The notes under the pieces are model-generated. The model saw only the letters and a program-made list of their open reading frames with translations, was not told where the DNA came from and made no database searches. A DNA stretch of 64,000 nucleotides from Aporhodopirellula rubra. Lineage in GTDB: Bacteria; Planctomycetota; Planctomycetia; Pirellulales; Pirellulaceae. The DNA lies in the NCBI RefSeq assembly GCF_014192335.1, contig NZ_JACHXU010000006.1, positions 1-64,000 of the forward strand, in the 5' to 3' direction. This document shows positions 10,551 to 19,040 of this stretch, in pieces. The stretch's first letter is position 1. Each line of letters opens with the position of its first letter. The translations under genes were made by a program, and so were the position numbers.

Positions 10551-10617
10551 ACGCGGCGGTTTCCTGTGTCGCGATTTCATTGCCGCAATCATACATACGT
10601 TCGTTGCGTTCGGACGC

Positions 10618-11319
10618 CTAACGACTGCGATCTCGTTTGATGTAACAAACGCGATAGACCGGAATGCCGAACTTGCGACTACGTCGTTCAAAGTGCGTGT
10701 GATAGTCGAGGTCATGGGATGACTCTCGCTGCGTCTCGGGCAACGGCACTCCGAGTTCAGGCGTGATCTCGGCGATCAATTCGACCGTGAGTTCAAAATA
10801 ATCGAGCACGTCGGTCCAAAAATGCAATCGCCCGCCCGTTCGCAGACAACGGCTGAACTGACGAATGTTTGACTCGCTCAAGACACGTCGTTTGCGATGA
10901 CGTTTCTTCCACCACGGGTCAGGAAAGTACACGTGCACCGCTTCGAGTGAACCGCTCTCGATCCGCTCGACCGCCGGTTGCCCCACGTTCTCTCCCTCAA
11001 CAACGATGCCCGACGCAAACAACGGCGTGGCGTCGCCGGCCAGCATCATGGCGTTGGCGCGTTTACGTTTTGCCAATCGAGCGGCCGCGTGGGCGGCATA
11101 CTTCCGTGCGATCTCGATCCCGAAATAATTATGCTCGGGCCGCCGATCCGATTCGGTTTGAATGAACAACCCCTTGCCACTGCCGACTTCGATTTCCAGC
11201 GGCAGATCGTTGCCGAATAGCGATTGGCTCGACAGCATCGGAGGCAGGTCCTCCGGCGTTTTCAACCAGGTGGACAAATCGAGATCGGGATGCGGTTTTC
11301 GCAGTGCGGCGCGAGGCAT
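10618..11319 (-). CDS. trmB: tRNA (guanine-N7-)-methyltransferase
   Basis: 233 residues from the ATG at 11319 (MPRAALRKPHPD). The frame stays open about 50 codons further upstream, but those residues do not look like the family. SAM-binding motif EIEVGSGKGLFI, then NYFGIEIARKYA, and the family hallmark VHVYFPDPWWKKRHRKRRV followed by LRTGGRLHFWTDV. TrmB makes m7G46 in the variable loop of tRNAs. Length fits the family. It is transcribed convergently with the phosphoesterase gene, with about 67 bases between the stops. Confidence 0.93.
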   Translation of the reverse strand: MPRAALRKPHPDLDLSTWLKTPEDLPPMLSSQSLFGNDLPLEIEVGSGKGLFIQTESDRRPEHNYFGIEIARKYAAHAAARLAKRKRANAMMLAGDATPLFASGIVVEGENVGQPAVERIESGSLEAVHVYFPDPWWKKRHRKRRVLSESNIRQFSRCLRTGGRLHFWTDVLDYFELTVELIAEITPELGVPLPETQRESSHDLDYHTHFERRSRKFGIPVYRVCYIKRDRSR

Positions 11320-11580
11320 GAAACGAAGGCTGGGGCTGGTAAACGGAAGGAAAAATGAGGAGATCCAACCGCCATCGTAACGCGTCAGAATTGCTCTACA
11401 ATCTGGGCGGGACCAGATACAGCACGATCCGGCGGTTCTGAAGCCCCGAAAACGACATCGGATCGCCACGGGCCCTCGAGCTTTCCAGGCTCGACGTTTC
11501 TCGCCCCTGAGTTCTCCGCCACGAACGTCTCAATCACCGCGTCTCCCCAACACCAGCCTCTCAGCCCTCAAACCCACCCT

Positions 11581-13569
11581 ATGAATTTTTCTGGACTCCG
11601 TATCGCTTCGCTCGAGAGCCGCCGGGCTGAAGACATGGCCCGCCTGATTACGAAATTTGGTGGTGAGGCCTGCGTGAGCCCCTCAATGCGCGAGGTCCCT
11701 ATCGAGCCTAATCGGCCCGCAATCGATTTTGCTTATCGTGTCATCACCGGTGAAATCCCGATCATGATTTTCATGACCGGGGTCGGATTTCGCTATTTGC
11801 TCAAGAGCACCGAAAAGCACGTCGACTCCCAACGCTTTATCGACGCACTCAGTGACATCACGACGATCGCCCGCGGCCCCAAACCCGCGTCGGCAATGAA
11901 ACAGGTTGGAATCACGGCGACCCATCGTGTCCCCGAGCCTAACACGTGGCGTGATTTGCTCCGGACGATTGACGAAGGCATCCCGGTCGCCAACCAAGTC
12001 GTCGGCATCCAAGAATATGGTGTCACCAACACGTCATTGATCGCGGGTTTGGAGGCACGCGGCGCGATCCCTGAAACCGTCCGCGTTTATGGATGGGAAT
12101 ACCCTGAGGACACCGGCCCGCTCGAAGAGAACGTGAAAGCGATCGCCAAGGGGGAACGTGACATCCTGCTGCTGACGAGCGCTCACCAAGTCGTCAACAT
12201 GCTTCGGATGGCCGATTCGTTGAACCTGACGGAAGCACTGCGTGACGGACTCGCCCAAACCGCCATCGTCTCGATCGGCCCAACGACCAGTGACATGCTT
12301 CGCGAGAGCGACATCCACGTGGACATGGAACCGTCGCATCCGAAGATGGGACACCTCGTCAGTGAGTCCGCCCGCGAAGCAACCGCACTGGTTGAAAAGC
12401 GGCGGACCGCATACCAAGCCGAATCAACCACTCGAGTTTCAATGACCTCTTCGTCCGATCGTGAACCCCTCACCGCCATTGATGACCATCCGTCGCAGTC
12501 CAGCCTATTCATGATGGCTTGCCGCGGCGAACCGACGCCCCGCACGCCCATTTGGTTGATGCGGCAAGCAGGTCGTTACATGCAGGAGTATCGATCCGTA
12601 CGGTCGCAGCAAACCTTTCTCGAACTGTGTGCGAACCCTGCCTTGTGCAGCGAAGTGATGTGCACGGCGGTGGAACGTCTCGGTGTCGACGCGGCAATCA
12701 TCTTTTCGGACTTGCTGCCGATCCTGGTGCCGATGGGATTCGATCTGGAATTCGTCAAAGGCGATGGCCCCGTCATCCACAACCCGGTTCGAACCGCGTC
12801 GGACGTTGATCGCGTCAAACCGCTCGACAACCCTCAGGATCTCGGATTCGTTTACGAGACCGTTCGTCAAACTCGCAAAGACCTGCCCGAATCGATCCCG
12901 CTGATCGGATTCGCCGGGGCCCCGTTCACACTGGCGAGCTACGCGATCGAGGGCGGTGGCAGCAAGCAGTACGCCGCGACCAAACAACTCATGCGTGCCA
13001 ACGATGGTGGCTGGGCGGCGCTGATGGACCGGCTTACCGATGCGATCATCGTTTACCTCAACGAACAAATCGCGGCCGGAGCCCAATGCGTGCAATTGTT
13101 CGACAGTTGGGCGGGGTGCCTTTCCGCTGCCGACTACACCCGGTTCGTGTTGCCATGGATGCATCGAATCATCGCGGGCGTAGCGCCGGGTGTGCCTCTG
13201 ATTAATTTTGCTACCGGCAACCCTGAATTGTTGCCTCTGCTGCGAGGCGATCGTCGTACCGTCGTCGGCGTCGATTGGCGGATCGACATGACATCCGCAT
13301 GGAAACGGATCGGACACGACATCTCGGTTCAAGGAAACTTGGACCCGACGGTGCTGTTGACCGATCCTAAAACGATCCGTGCCGCCGCCAAAGAATTGCT
13401 CGACCAAGTCGGTGATCGTCCCGGCCATATCTTCAACCTTGGTCATGGCGTAATGCAAATGACGCCTGTTGAAAACGCAATCGAACTCGTTCGCGCCGTT
13501 CAGGAACTATCCGTCCGAGAGGACTTCTCCGGTGCACCGGATGACTCCGACGAACAGGATGATTCATGA
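11581..13569 (+). CDS. hemDE: Fused uroporphyrinogen-III synthase / uroporphyrinogen decarboxylase
   Basis: 662 residues in one uninterrupted frame. Residues 1-~270 form a HemD domain (LRIASLESRRAEDMARLI, MTGVGFRYLL, VGIQEYGVTNTSLIAGL, DILLLTSAHQVVNMLR, IGPTTSDMLRE). A polar linker occupies about 275-305. From about 308 a full HemE follows: PIWLMRQAGRYMQEYR (RQAGR at 328-332), the catalytic Asp in IFSDLLPI (D377), GFAGAPFTLASYAIEGGGSK, DSWAGCLS and FNLGHGVM. It would perform two consecutive steps of tetrapyrrole synthesis, hydroxymethylbilane to uroporphyrinogen III to coproporphyrinogen III. The Met at 288 (MTSSSDRE) could in principle give a separate HemE. The next gene overlaps by ATGA. 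Confidence 0.9.
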   Translation: MNFSGLRIASLESRRAEDMARLITKFGGEACVSPSMREVPIEPNRPAIDFAYRVITGEIPIMIFMTGVGFRYLLKSTEKHVDSQRFIDALSDITTIARGPKPASAMKQVGITATHRVPEPNTWRDLLRTIDEGIPVANQVVGIQEYGVTNTSLIAGLEARGAIPETVRVYGWEYPEDTGPLEENVKAIAKGERDILLLTSAHQVVNMLRMADSLNLTEALRDGLAQTAIVSIGPTTSDMLRESDIHVDMEPSHPKMGHLVSESAREATALVEKRRTAYQAESTTRVSMTSSSDREPLTAIDDHPSQSSLFMMACRGEPTPRTPIWLMRQAGRYMQEYRSVRSQQTFLELCANPALCSEVMCTAVERLGVDAAIIFSDLLPILVPMGFDLEFVKGDGPVIHNPVRTASDVDRVKPLDNPQDLGFVYETVRQTRKDLPESIPLIGFAGAPFTLASYAIEGGGSKQYAATKQLMRANDGGWAALMDRLTDAIIVYLNEQIAAGAQCVQLFDSWAGCLSAADYTRFVLPWMHRIIAGVAPGVPLINFATGNPELLPLLRGDRRTVVGVDWRIDMTSAWKRIGHDISVQGNLDPTVLLTDPKTIRAAAKELLDQVGDRPGHIFNLGHGVMQMTPVENAIELVRAVQELSVREDFSGAPDDSDEQDDS

Positions 13570-14660
13570 CCCTATCAGGTCGGCTCGATGACACCGCGAT
13601 CAACCAATCGATCGTCTGCCCGTTGTGCCCTCTGCACTGCGATGACGTTCGCCTCGGTGAAACCGGCGACCTGATCGCAGACCATTGCCCCATTGTCGAC
13701 GAGTTCAACGCGCCCTCGTCAGCATCTGACCGCGAATCGGCAACACTCGATTCAGCGGATAGTCGCTCGGAGGATCACGGCAAACGCTGGCGTCTGGTCA
13801 CTACCGGAGTCGATCTTGCCACCGCACGGCAATTGTCCGATTGGCAACGTGACGGCCAAATCGATCTGACGATTGAATCCGATGCGAGCATCCAAGCGAT
13901 ACTCGAGGTGATCAGCCGCGACGGCATCGTTTCGGCAACCATCGCGGACGTCGCCACCCACGCGGACCTGATTTGGACGTTTGGACGTGTCGACGAAGCA
14001 TGGCCGCGTCTGATGCAAAAGATTTGCCAAGGGCCACGCGGCGACGCGAATGATAACGTTTGTCGGTTCGGAGAATGCTCCGCCGATTCACTATCCCAAT
14101 TCGCTGCGGCGACACGCCCGGACTCAGGCTCTGTCTCGAATGTGTCTGCGGAAATCTTCGGCCCGGCCGGCCAGATCGATCGTTGGAATTCGTCCAAATA
14201 TGCCGCGATCCTGGTGGGCCCCGGTGCGTTTGCCCCCGGCGAAGAATCGATCTCGGCCGCGATGTTGTGCCGACTCGTCCGTCTTCGTAACGCGGATTCT
14301 CGTTGCGTTTTAGTGACGCTCGATTCCGCCGCGACGCTGCGAAGCGTTTGTTTGTGGAAGACAAACGAAAGCCCCTCGTCAATCGCCCCTGACAACACCG
14401 ACGTGACGTTTGATATCCGATTGGGCTCTCCGCTGAACCGCGATTCGTGTCCCTCGACATTGCAGATCGGAGGCATCGACCCCGGCCCCAAATTGGCACA
14501 CGCCTACCGCTCCAGCTCAACCGCCGGACTGCATCGCCGCGGCATGACGATTCGCGGCGACGGTTCGGTTTCGCTCCCGTTGGCGGCCCCGATGACCTGC
14601 GAACGCCCGGCCCCCTGTGAAATCATTCGCGGTTTAATCTCGCCACTGAGCCCGTCGTGA
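13566..14660 (+). CDS. fhcB: Formylmethanofuran dehydrogenase / formyltransferase-hydrolase subunit B-like protein
   Basis: 364 residues, start ATG overlapping the hemDE stop (ATGA, 13566-13569), so translationally coupled. The N-terminus has a Cys motif CPLCPLHCDDV (C18, C21, C25) like the CPFC..LCDDL of FwdB/FhcB. The middle has ADLIWTFGRVDEAWPRLM, and the end STAGLHRRGMTIRGDG then VSLPL resembles the conserved C-terminal region of subunit B. In planctomycetes the Fhc complex belongs to tetrahydromethanopterin-linked C1 transfer. The protein is short and divergent. No fhcA, fhcC or fhcD is adjacent. Assignment rests on motif similarity judged by eye. Confidence 0.6.
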   Translation: MTLSGRLDDTAINQSIVCPLCPLHCDDVRLGETGDLIADHCPIVDEFNAPSSASDRESATLDSADSRSEDHGKRWRLVTTGVDLATARQLSDWQRDGQIDLTIESDASIQAILEVISRDGIVSATIADVATHADLIWTFGRVDEAWPRLMQKICQGPRGDANDNVCRFGECSADSLSQFAAATRPDSGSVSNVSAEIFGPAGQIDRWNSSKYAAILVGPGAFAPGEESISAAMLCRLVRLRNADSRCVLVTLDSAATLRSVCLWKTNESPSSIAPDNTDVTFDIRLGSPLNRDSCPSTLQIGGIDPGPKLAHAYRSSSTAGLHRRGMTIRGDGSVSLPLAAPMTCERPAPCEIIRGLISPLSPS

Positions 14661-14712
14661 AACGCGAGACCGCCCAAAACGCGAGCTCCATCACGCACAA
14701 CGGCGGCGACTT

Positions 14713-15504
14713 TTAGAACTCGATGACTTGTTTGTCGCTGACGATTTCACACGGCATCGAAAATCTCTCGTCACCCTTGTCCAACGTCAGCTCGTCGATC
14801 GGATTGACATGGGTCAACAGAACACGTTTGGGCGATGCCGCGGCACTGATTTGCGCGACCCGGTCGAGATAGCAGTGCCCGGTCTTGATCGCCCACTCGA
14901 CCTGATGATCGTGAAAGTTGCATTCGTGCAACAACAGGTCCACATCCTTCATCCAGTGCAACGTGTCCTCATCGGTCGCACCAACCGTGTCCGTCGCGTA
15001 GAGAAGAACGCGTGAGGTTGCACCGGAGTCCGGACTGTTTGGCTCGTTGATGTTCGTCCAATGGATGCGATAGCCGATTGATCCACCGGGATGTTCCTGA
15101 CGACGCCAACTGACACACGCTCCGTTGATTTCGAAGGTTTGATTCCCCGATGCATGGTCAGGGTCATCGATCGCACACCACTGGACAGGCAACTCCACGG
15201 GAAAAATGAATTCACTCGCCAACAGCGTTCGGATCGCGTTGATTTTTTCTGCCTCGCCCCAAACCCGCACGCTTTGAAGCGGATGCTGGTAAAGGATATC
15301 GAGCAAAAAGGTCAGCCCGACGATGTGATCGAGGTGAGCGTGAGAGAGCAGAATGTCGAGCGTGTCGGTCTTCAACAGCGATGGCAGCCGAAAGATGCCC
15401 GTCCCGGCATCGAGCAGCAGCCCCGTCTCGGGGACGAAGTAACACGACGTATGCCGCGTTTCGCTTGGGTGGTAGCCGGCCGTTCCGAGGCAATGGAGCT
15501 GCAT
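14713..15504 (-). CDS. MBL-fold metallo-hydrolase (ribonuclease Z-like)
   Basis: 263 residues from the ATG at 15504 (MQLHCLGTAGYHPSETRHTS). The frame runs on upstream to 15801, but those residues are not family-like and would overlap the divergent transporter gene. Metal site SHAHLDHIVG, later LLHECNF, TGHCYLD and VLLTHVNP, fit the RNase Z/beta-lactamase group. The substrate cannot be deduced; candidates are RNA, a cyclic phosphodiester or another small ester. It is convergent with the fhcB-like gene and divergent from the ABC transporter. Confidence 0.85.
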   Translation of the reverse strand: MQLHCLGTAGYHPSETRHTSCYFVPETGLLLDAGTGIFRLPSLLKTDTLDILLSHAHLDHIVGLTFLLDILYQHPLQSVRVWGEAEKINAIRTLLASEFIFPVELPVQWCAIDDPDHASGNQTFEINGACVSWRRQEHPGGSIGYRIHWTNINEPNSPDSGATSRVLLYATDTVGATDEDTLHWMKDVDLLLHECNFHDHQVEWAIKTGHCYLDRVAQISAAASPKRVLLTHVNPIDELTLDKGDERFSMPCEIVSDKQVIEF

Positions 15505-15602
15505 GAGATTGTGTTTTTTCCAGCAAATACTCGCTGCGGGTGCGATTTCCTTCCCGCTATCGTCGTCTGTGGTGGCTGGCAAGTCTAGTTGCCTCACCCA
15601 CA

Positions 15603-16520
15603 ATGTCCTGGGAAACTCGTTTTCGACTCCTTCGAACGTCCGATTCGATTGAGTCAAGTCGTCGTGACGACATCCTCCCGACACCTCCTTTGTCCACTGT
15701 CGTTTTGAAATCCACCTCCAATCCCGAGACCAACGCTGGTACCGAAAACGCGGTGACGGTTCGTCATGCCACGGTTGAATTTGGGGGTGGCAGGCGATCA
15801 AGAGACCGTGTCAAAGCCATCGACAACGTGGACATTCCGATCCGGGCTGGAGAACGGCTGGCTCTCGTCGGGCAGAGTGGATGTGGCAAAACGACTCTAT
15901 TGAGAGTGGTCGCGGGCCTGCAATCGCTCACCTCCGGCCAATGTGAACACCACAACCCGGGCTCGACGTCGTTTGTATTTCAACAGCCCGCGCTGCTGCC
16001 ATGGCGACGGGTAATCCGCAACGTGCAACTGCCCCTTGAACTCCAATCGGGCAATCACAACGCCGTCTCGGCACGCGACGCCGCGACGGCCGCGTTGAAA
16101 GAAGTGGAGCTGAGCGATGCGACTCGTCGCTTTCCCTACCAACTGTCCGGCGGCATGAAGATGCGAGTTTCGATAGCCCGTGCGTTGGTGACTCGTCCGG
16201 ATTTGTTATTGCTGGATGAACCGTTTGCGGCGCTCGATGATCTCCTCCGCACACAACTCGGCGAACTGGTCACTCGCCTGTGGCGGGCTCATCGATTCAC
16301 CGTCGTGATGGTCACGCACAACATCAGTGAAGCAATTGCATTGAGCGATCGCATTTGTGTCATGCACGACGGACGAATCAGCTCGGTCCTTGAAAACCCC
16401 GTCACCCAATCGCAGCGTGACGCGAGTGTCGAACGATCAGAAGACGTGCGTCGCACGCCCGAGTTCGCCGAGTTCTACGGCGTCGTCAGTGATCAATTGC
16501 GGGAGGCGGCCGGCACATGA
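15603..16520 (+). CDS. ABC transporter ATP-binding protein (NitT/TauT/Thi type)
   Basis: About 305 residues from ATG 15603; the frame is open from GTG 15540 and a later start near 15690 is also possible because the homologous part begins only at ENAVTVRHATVEF. Walker A is VGQSGCGKTTLL, signature LSGGMKMRVSIARAL, Walker B LLLLDEPFAALDD, and H-loop VMVTHNISEA. It energises uptake through the permease encoded next, whose ATG overlaps this stop (ATGA, 16517-16520). Divergent from the MBL-fold gene, with the shared promoter region around 15505-15600. Confidence 0.85.
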   Translation: MSWETRFRLLRTSDSIESSRRDDILPTPPLSTVVLKSTSNPETNAGTENAVTVRHATVEFGGGRRSRDRVKAIDNVDIPIRAGERLALVGQSGCGKTTLLRVVAGLQSLTSGQCEHHNPGSTSFVFQQPALLPWRRVIRNVQLPLELQSGNHNAVSARDAATAALKEVELSDATRRFPYQLSGGMKMRVSIARALVTRPDLLLLDEPFAALDDLLRTQLGELVTRLWRAHRFTVVMVTHNISEAIALSDRICVMHDGRISSVLENPVTQSQRDASVERSEDVRRTPEFAEFYGVVSDQLREAAGT

Positions 16521-17362
16521 TATCCCGCGAGCGCAACCAAACCGATCACCGAAAACCGTCCACAACCCACCAACGCATGCCCAACCATGGTTGGCATGAT
16601 GCGGCGTGGAGCGTCGTCAGTGTCTTGGTGGTCGCGATTCTAGGCCTGCTCGTGTGGCACCTTTGTGTTCGCATTTTTGACCTGCCCAAAATCCTTTTGC
16701 CGACGCCGTGGCAAGTCGCTGAGGCGGGATGGCGACGACGAGACGAACTGCTAATGGCGAGCTGGGTGACGTTTTTCACCGCCGCCGTGAGCCTGATGGT
16801 GGCGATCCTGATCGGGGGCGTCCTGTCGGTCATCTTTAGTCAATCACGAATGCTTCGCCGCGCGTTTTTCCCTTACGTCATTTTTCTACAAACGGTCCCG
16901 ATCGTGGCGATCGCGCCGCTGCTGATCATTTGGAGCGGATACGAATTCCGAACGGCGGTGATTGCGACGGTCATCATTTGTCTGTTCCCGATCGTCAACA
17001 ACATCACCACGGGACTGGAATCGAGTCGGCCCGAACATCACGATTTATTCCGACTCTACGGCGCGTCGAGGTGGCAAATGTTGGTGCGTTTACAAATCCC
17101 AACATCGATTCGGTACTTGCTGCTCGGCGCACGGATCAGCAGCGGGCTGGCCGTGATTGGCGCGATCGTGGCCGAATTCTTCGTCAGCAATGGAGCCGAT
17201 TACGTGGGGCTCGGCGCGTTGATGACGCGGTGGCAGGGGCTTCTGCAAACTGACGCGTTAATCGCCGCATTGGGGATGTCGACGTTGCTGGGACTGGCGT
17301 TATTCGGTTTGGTCAACGGCATCGGACTGATCTTCTTCAGCCGCTACACTCGGGTGGATTGA
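16517..17362 (+). CDS. ABC transporter permease (NitT/TauT/Thi type)
   Basis: 281 residues with about six membrane segments, the first at WSVVSVLVVAILGLLVWHLC. The EAA-like cytoplasmic loop is visible as HHDLFRLYGASRWQMLVRLQIPTSIRYLLLGARI, which contacts the ATPase. ATGA overlap with the ATP-binding subunit, and 25 bases before the binding protein, make a classic three-gene importer. The substrate is best judged from the binding protein. Confidence 0.88.
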   Translation: MISRERNQTDHRKPSTTHQRMPNHGWHDAAWSVVSVLVVAILGLLVWHLCVRIFDLPKILLPTPWQVAEAGWRRRDELLMASWVTFFTAAVSLMVAILIGGVLSVIFSQSRMLRRAFFPYVIFLQTVPIVAIAPLLIIWSGYEFRTAVIATVIICLFPIVNNITTGLESSRPEHHDLFRLYGASRWQMLVRLQIPTSIRYLLLGARISSGLAVIGAIVAEFFVSNGADYVGLGALMTRWQGLLQTDALIAALGMSTLLGLALFGLVNGIGLIFFSRYTRVD

Positions 17363-17387
17363 TCTCGCCCTCGAAAACTCATCACCG

Positions 17388-18404
17388 GTGAAAACAGAAA
17401 TGTTCAACTGCGAATCCAACAAAACCGTTTGGGCTATCACGCTGACTGCGTTCCTTGTCACGGGCACCACAGGCTGCTCGACGCAAAAATCCGAACCGGA
17501 GGGCTCGGCATCGGAGACGACCTCGGTCAGTGTGCAGTTGAATTGGTATCCGGAAGTCGAGCACGGCGGTGTTTATCAGGCGTTAATCGACGGCTCCTAC
17601 AGTGATCGCGGGCTGGACGTCGAAATCAAACCGGGCGGCAGCGAAACGCCCGTCGCCCCCGAATTGCTGCTCGGCAGAAGCCACTTCGCGATCACCAACG
17701 CGGACGACGTGGTTCTGTTTCGAGCCCAGGGGGCGGACATCGTCGCCGTGCTGGCAGCGGTCCAGGACAACCCGCGATGTCTGCTCGTGCGGTCGGACAG
17801 CGGCGTCGAGACGTTTGACGACTTGTCCGGAATGACGCTGCAATGCCAGCCGGGACGAACGTTCCTGCCGTTTCTGCGACAGCGTGGCATTCTCGAGGGC
17901 GTGCGCGAGGTTCCCTATTTCAACTCGATCGCGGGAATGGTGAACGATCCCAAAATGGCCGTTCAGGCATACGTGGTTGCCGAACCGTTGCTCGCCCGGC
18001 AACAAGGCCTTGATATACGAACGTTAATGGTCAGTGAACTCGGTTGGAATCCGTATTCGAGTGTCTTGGTCACGACTGGTGACCTCATTCGCGAATCACC
18101 CGAGATGGTTCAGCAATTCGTGGACGCCACCCGTCTCGGATGGGAAAACTATCTGTCGGCACCCGACAAAGCCAACGCACAGATTCTGGCGGCGAACAAA
18201 CACGGCATGACCGATGAGGTATTGCAATTCGGGGCTGAGCAGATGCGTGATCTCGCGTACCCTTCCGAAAAAACCAAACTGGGCCAGATGAGCTTGGATC
18301 GTTGGCAAACGCTCGTCGGTCAGATGAGCGAACTGGAAGTGATCGATGCCGATTCGGTCCAAGCCGAAGAGTGCTTTACGACGCAGTTCTTGCCTAACGA
18401 GTAG
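17388..18404 (+). CDS. Thi5/NMT1-type substrate-binding lipoprotein of ABC importer
   Basis: 338 residues from GTG 17388 (or ATG 17400). Lipoprotein signal with lipobox LVTGTTGCS, so anchored in a membrane. The mature N-terminus VQLNWYPEVEHGGVYQAL, then RGLDVEIKPGG, is the NMT1/THI5-like fold that binds pyrimidine precursors of thiamine or related compounds. ITNADDVVLFRAQGADIVAV and DDLSGMTLQCQPG match the same family. Thiamine-precursor uptake is therefore the most likely job, but aromatic or sulfonate substrates are not excluded. I saw no TPP riboswitch upstream of the operon. Confidence 0.8.
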   Translation: MKTEMFNCESNKTVWAITLTAFLVTGTTGCSTQKSEPEGSASETTSVSVQLNWYPEVEHGGVYQALIDGSYSDRGLDVEIKPGGSETPVAPELLLGRSHFAITNADDVVLFRAQGADIVAVLAAVQDNPRCLLVRSDSGVETFDDLSGMTLQCQPGRTFLPFLRQRGILEGVREVPYFNSIAGMVNDPKMAVQAYVVAEPLLARQQGLDIRTLMVSELGWNPYSSVLVTTGDLIRESPEMVQQFVDATRLGWENYLSAPDKANAQILAANKHGMTDEVLQFGAEQMRDLAYPSEKTKLGQMSLDRWQTLVGQMSELEVIDADSVQAEECFTTQFLPNE

Positions 18405-19040
18405 GCCGCGGCAGACCGCCCCCTTAGGACGCCTCCCTTTCGGACCTGCTTTGGCGTTAGGCAGAAGGTATCCCCCTGGCTTTCAGCGACTTCCAAAGGC
18501 AACAGTTGCTTCGAGGACAGGAGCGTGGTCGTTACCGCCCCGCCCAAACGCCGTGTTCGACTTTGGGTGGACCCACCCAAAAAGCGGTCAATCGGGAACC
18601 TATTTCATCCCGCAAACGTCAATATCGGTAAGGTCGGCACAGCGGTCTTGCGTTGCATATTCAGCGTCAAAGTCACGAAATCGACGATGGGTCCGGGCGA
18701 AAACATTGGAAAAACGTTGGATTTCCGACGTAAATGGTCTGTTTGTCGCCTCGTAAAAGGCGTGGCGGGGAGATCCCTGTTTTGGCAATCTTTGCGGATT
18801 AGCCTGCCGTTGATGGATCCGGACCACTGCGCCGGTTGGGACAACTCGTCGGGATGGCGAGACGACAACGCCTGTACTGAAAAACCTTGTTACCGCGACC
18901 GTACTTGGTCGACTTTTCCGATACATCCTGCTTTTCCGATTCCGCCGTCGCCCTGTTGTGGCGGAGCCGACCCGACGTACCGCGATCGATCGCCACGGTG
19001 ACGCAGGCCCACTCAATCCCCGCAAGAAACACGCTCGCTG
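18405..19040. other. Long intergenic region upstream of giant secreted protein
   Basis: 636 bases. Reading frames of up to about 150 codons exist on both strands, but their composition is not protein-like and none has a credible start context. A short palindrome (CGCCTCGTAAAAGGCG, near 18750) is present. It presumably carries the promoter and leader of the gene at 19041. No tRNA, riboswitch or repeat was recognised. Confidence 0.4.

Noticed and set aside
12505-13458. 317-codon reverse frame
   Set aside because: Antisense shadow of the HemE domain.
15505-17400. TPP riboswitch before the Thi5-type ABC transporter
   Set aside because: I looked for the conserved CUGAGA and related TPP-box sequences near 15505-15700 and 17363-17400 and did not find a convincing match.
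18525-19001. Possible 158-codon gene upstream of the giant secreted protein
   Set aside because: Composition is not protein-like, no family recognised, overlaps reverse frames of equal quality.
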